DNA of 64,000 nt from Bilabrum cf. latius (taxonomy: Eukaryota > Bigyra: Bicosoecida > Bigyra > Bicosoecida), in assembly GCA_965178125.1 (NCBI GenBank), contig OZ237775.1, positions 186,001 through 250,000 on the forward strand, in the 5' to 3' direction. The notes below the pieces were generated by a model. It had not been told where the DNA came from. It did no database searches and worked only from the letters and a program-made list of their open reading frames with translations. This document shows positions 60,638-64,000 of the stretch, in pieces. Position 1 is the first letter of the stretch, and each line of letters opens with the position of its first letter. The translations under genes and the position numbers were made by a program.

Positions 60638-61846
60638 TCACCGCCCAGCGCCTGCAGCAGCCCCCCCTTTGCTGGCAGCCTTCGCGTCTCTATCCTGGGC
60701 CTATCTTCTGTTCTTGTGCCTGTCGCTCGTCATCTTGAGCGCGGTGCTGCCGGCGGCCTCCTGCAGCCCTTGCAGCGATTTCGCCGCCCCGTACCGCAGC
60801 GCGTGAAACTGCTCCACCGACATGCTGAACGTGTGCAGCGCGCCCTCGGCGGTTGCAACTTCGGCGATCACCCTCGGCTTCATCACGCGGGAGGTGGCGC
60901 TGCTGGCGATGTCCACGTCAAGCCTCCAGCGGAACCGGGCCAGCGTGTCGAGCGTGGACGCGGCGCCGCTTGGCCCGGCCAGTGCCCTCTCCAGCGCTTT
61001 TCGTCGCTTGTTGCAGGCCGATGCCACAGCGGCAGCATAGGCCTTCGGGAACCTGCTCGCTTCCAAGTCGGACTGCACCTTCGAGTACTGCGTGTGACGA
61101 GTGCGCGGCGCGGCCGATGAAGGGACGGGGTGAGCATGAGGGGGCGAGCACGTGTGAGTGAGGGGGCGAGCACGTGTGAGTGAGGGGGCGAGCACGTGTG
61201 AGTGAGGGGGCACGGCAAGCGAGCAATCGGCAATAGCAGAGGATTACCAGTGCATGCCAACATGAAAATCTCCCATGCAAGTCCTAAGCGATTTGATTGA
61301 ATGCCCCTGCTTGCTTGTGCGCGCGGCAACTTGAAGGCCATTCTTTCTTTCTGTCCTCACCAGAGTGTGATCCCGAGTGGCCCTGCGGATGAGCTCGGCT
61401 GTCGCTGCCAGTGCGATCGCTCGCACCCCGCTGGACGAGCGGGTGTCTGGCGCGACCATATCTGATGACTCTGAAGCGGCTGTGGTGGCGCGAGCCAGCT
61501 CGCCCGCCGGGGCACTTGCTCCGACACTCGGTGCTCCGCTCGATCCATCGCCAGCGCCAGAGGCAGCTGCACTACTGCCGCCGCCAGTGCCAGAGAGCGA
61601 CGGCTCAACAAGACCGTCCTCCAAATGAACGTCTTGCGGAAGAGCAACAGCATCCAGAGGTACTCCCGCTTCCAGTGTGTCGCACGTCTCTTTCACGATA
61701 TCCGCTGCTGTCGAGCCGGCCTTGATCGCACGGAAGATTGCACCTGGTGCAGCGGATACTAAAGCAGAAGCAGGAGCAAAGAATGACTCTGCCGCTGCAG
61801 TTTTGGCCAACTTGGGCACTCCTGATTTTTCCTTCCCTTTCTTTCC
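60638..61846 (-). CDS. COMM-domain protein, 5' end incomplete
   Basis: COMMD proteins form the Commander complex for endosomal recycling. Minus strand: an exon from about 61846 (acceptor TTCGCAG) to 61361, a GTGAGG...CAG intron 61360-61088, and a last exon 61087-60638. The C-terminal COMM domain is visible as FRWRLDVDIASS...MKPRVIAEVAT...LHTFSMSVEQFHALR with the conserved Trp and beta-strand pattern. The upstream part is Ala/Ser/Gly-rich. One TAG (60701) lies after the COMM domain; the true stop is TGA at 60640-60638, adding about 20 residues. The intron holds a copy of GTGTGACGAGTG next to its acceptor (61092) and three 20-bp repeats of a GGGGCGAGCACGTGTGAGTGA-like unit (61140-61208). Upstream exons were not found. 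Confidence 0.7.
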
Positions 61847-62495
61847 CTGCGAAAGTAGATCGGAGTGGCACTTGCAGCAATGGAGGGTCCGGTATCAATA
61901 TGCGAAACAATGGCTCACTTTACCACCTTTGCAAACGCCTGTCGGATGAAGTGCACATAAAACTTACTTTGGCTGCCATCGTATTTCTCTTTGTGCCGTA
62001 CAGAGCTGTAAACTGGGCAAAATCTAAAAAAATGCTTCATTGAACAGTTGTAGCGTGCAATTCGGTCGTCGTGGTGTGCGTATCTATTTGATACACTCGT
62101 GCCAAGAGCACATTGAAGATGCGCTCCTCTGTGGGTGTACTGGTTTCTCTGTCATGCCTCTTGGCTGTGTAGGCTGTGGACAGGAGCAAGTTCAAGACTT
62201 GTAAAGATGCCGGATTCTGCCGCCGCCACCGTGATGTGGAAGTGGAGCCTGCTGTGAGACAGTTCTCGGAGCAATTTATCGAATTCGTCAAATTTTGGCT
62301 TTAATTATAGACTGACAATGAACTCGCCAGGGCAGCAGTGCCCTTAGTCGTCATGGACAGCTTCGGTAGTGGTGTTGCGAGTAGCCGGGACACGTGGTAG
62401 CGCACGCTGCGCATAATCTGAACAGCGCTGCTCGGATCGGCTTTATCGTTCGCACCCCTACCTATGTAACACTCCCCTCGAGCATTTCATCGCAG
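61847..62495. other. region between COMMD and glucosidase II, probably unresolved 5' exons of both
   Basis: The two genes diverge here and both lack a modelled start. Open frames such as minus 62291-62037 could hold a COMMD first exon, but no junction is convincing. The sequence is AT-richer and intron-like, with an acceptor CATCGCAG at 62488-62495. Confidence 0.4.
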
Positions 62496-64000
62496 TGGCG
62501 CATCGCGGACGGCGAGCTGGATGTCCGGCCGGAGCAGGCCCGCGCCACTGCTCGCCTCGTCGGCGGGCCTCCGGGAGCCCCGCCTCTGTCGCTGCTGATG
62601 CGCTTCCTGGAATCGGGAGCAGTTCGTACCAAAATTGTGGAGGACGACGGCCGGGAGCCCCGCTGGGAGAATCATGACGTCGTGCTCGAGGCAGCCGCGG
62701 GCTCCAAGGCCGCTGGCGTGAAGCTTGCGACCAACAGTGACCCCAGCGTGGGGGCGGCCGCGGGGACGGGCCAGCGCCTCCCCTCTGAGGGGCACTCGTA
62801 CGTCACGTTCAAGGGAAGGGACGGCCAGGCAAGGCTGGTGATGGTGCGGCACAACCCCTTCCGCGTCGATGTCTTTATGGGCGGCAAGCACCACGCCAGC
62901 GTCAACGGCAGGGGGCATTTCTACCTCGAGCACAGGAGAGAGCGGGATGCGGCTGCGGCAGCCGCTGCAGCCGCCGCCAATGCCGCGGCGCAGCAGGGAG
63001 GCAGCGGCCAGCCGGGCGGTCGCAAGATCCTAGACTGGGGCGAGGATGGCAAGCCCATCTACGCGGACGCCGAGGAGGGCGGGGACAACGCGGTTGCAAC
63101 CTCCTCGGGGAACAGCAACGAGGCACCCGAAAGCGGCAGCGATGCGGCCCCTCCCGCCGTGGCAGAAGAGGGCGACGCCTACTGGGAAGAGTCCTTCAAG
63201 GAACACAGAGACACCAAGCCACACGGGCCCATGAGCGTGGGCGTGGACGTGGCCTTCCCGGGGAGGACCCATCTGTACGGCATCCCGGAGCACGCTGACA
63301 GCTTCGACCTGCGGGGAACCCGAGGCGAAGGTTCGGCGGGTCCCCTTGCCTCCCAGGCCGGCCAGCAGCCCCACACGGAGCCGTACAGGCTGTACAATCT
63401 GGACGTGTTCGAGTACGAGCTCGACAACCCAATGGCACTGTACGGGTCCATTCCGTTCATGGTGGCGCACGGGCCCGGGCACTCAACGGCTATGTTCTGG
63501 CACAACCCCACGGAGACCTTCATCGATATCGAGAAGAACGGGGCCGCGGGAGCTGCGGGCACCTCTGGCCGCCCGGGGGCGGTTCGGGTGGCAGGCAGCT
63601 CCACACACTGGTTGAGCGAGTCGGGCGTGTTCGACCTGACCATCTACACGGCCGGGGAGCCAAAGGCAGTGGTGTCGCACTTCACGGAGATGGTGGGGGC
63701 GCAGGAACTCCCTGCCAAGTTTGCGCTCGGGTACCACCAGTGCCGATGGAACTACAGGGACGAGCCCGACGTCTTCCAAGTGGACGCCAAGTTCGAGGAG
63801 CACGATTTCCCCTACGACGTGCTGTGGCTCGACATCGAACACACGGACGGGAAGCGGTACTTTACCTGGGACAAGGCGATGTTCCCCAACCCGGTCGCGA
63901 TGCAGGAGAAGCTGGCGGCCCGCGGTCGCAAGATGGTGACCATCGTGGACCCCCACATCAAGATCGACACGGGCTACCCCGTGTACCAGGACGCCAAGGA
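62496..64000 (+). CDS. GANAB: glucosidase II alpha subunit (GH31), partial, both ends missing
   Basis: ER enzyme that removes the two inner glucose residues from N-glycans during glycoprotein quality control. An exon starts after TTTCATCGCAG at 62496 and stays open to the window end (501 codons). GH31 features: VRHNPFRVDVFMGG (near 62845), VDVAFPGRTHLYGIPEHADS (near 63240), EPYRLYNLDVFEYELDNPMA, FALGYHQCRWNYRDEPDV (near 63720) and FPYDVLWLDIEHTDGKRYF (near 63810). The catalytic nucleophile motif (WNDMNE type) lies beyond the window. An Ala-rich insert (62950-63000) and an acidic segment precede the catalytic domain as in other alpha subunits. The first exon with the signal peptide and the CxxS.FC region was not found upstream. 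No in-frame TAG so far. Confidence 0.88.

Noticed and set aside
1-64000. Bacterial or organellar origin of the sequence
   Set aside because: Spliceosomal introns verified by domain continuity (PiT, GH28, NNF1) and eukaryote-only proteins rule this out.
1-64000. Transposons or a suppressor tRNA gene inside the window
   Set aside because: I saw no transposase, reverse transcriptase, terminal repeats or cloverleaf with a CUA anticodon; a tRNA scan by computer would be needed to be certain.

Overview
The window is nuclear DNA of a eukaryote with a GC-rich genome. It shows short GT-AG introns (about 70-475 bp, at most two modelled per gene), 5'-UTR-type splice sites before some start codons, signal-anchor membrane proteins, and eukaryote-only machinery: the GPI transamidase subunit GAA1, a HECT ubiquitin ligase, alpha-SNAP, the kinetochore protein NNF1, a COMM-domain protein, a proteasome-assembly chaperone, eukaryotic pantothenate kinase and ER glucosidase II. 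The lineage cannot be named from the sequence. Polygalacturonase-like and beta-helix secreted enzymes and a plant-style LRR protein point to a protist or alga.

The main result concerns the genetic code. Read with the standard code, most of the window breaks into ORFs that each end in TAG and resume at once in the same frame. Joined across the TAGs they form long genes with signal peptides, conserved domains and consistent splice sites. I place 72 in-frame TAGs in 13 of the 19 gene models (about 17,900 codons) and find no in-frame TAA or TGA. Every complete gene ends in TGA (17) or TAA (1, the HECT gene). UAG is therefore a sense codon here while UGA and UAA remain stops. The best alignable positions (a phosphate transporter, the LRR repeats, more weakly the HECT domain) point to glutamine; leucine is the main alternative.

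Layout. 1-114: possible end of a gene. 380-6117 (+): oversized GAA1. 6610-11989 (+): LRR ectodomain fused to a large multi-pass membrane protein, with a frame break at a run of 11 G. 12583-23408 (+): HECT E3 ligase of about 3,580 residues. 23612-27307 (-): large disordered basic/acidic protein. 27189-28041 (+): PAC4-like proteasome chaperone, 5' end overlapping the previous gene. 28391-28657: 67-bp tandem repeat. 28954-32448 (-): EGF/TSP1 type I membrane protein. 32610-34666 (+): pantothenate kinase. 34854-44278 (+): three secretory-pathway carbohydrate genes in a row (double beta-helix GH55-like, GH28, GT92-like). 44637-49721 (-): two unknown membrane proteins. 49969-50754 (+): NNF1. 51990-56021 (+): tandem duplicated pair with four copies each of an SAP-like repeat. 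56184-58730 (-): PiT phosphate transporter. 59252-60527 (-): alpha-SNAP. 60638-61846 (-): COMMD protein. 62496-64000 (+): glucosidase II alpha, cut by the window edge.

There is no operon-like logic; neighbours are mostly unrelated housekeeping genes. Two patterns cut across genes. One is the UAG reassignment. The other is a set of short motifs (GTGTGACGAGTG, GGTTGCAACC, CGAASGTTCG) that recur far more often than 10-12-mers should, on both strands, in different reading frames and also outside exons. All functional calls come from recognising motifs by eye; no database search was run.
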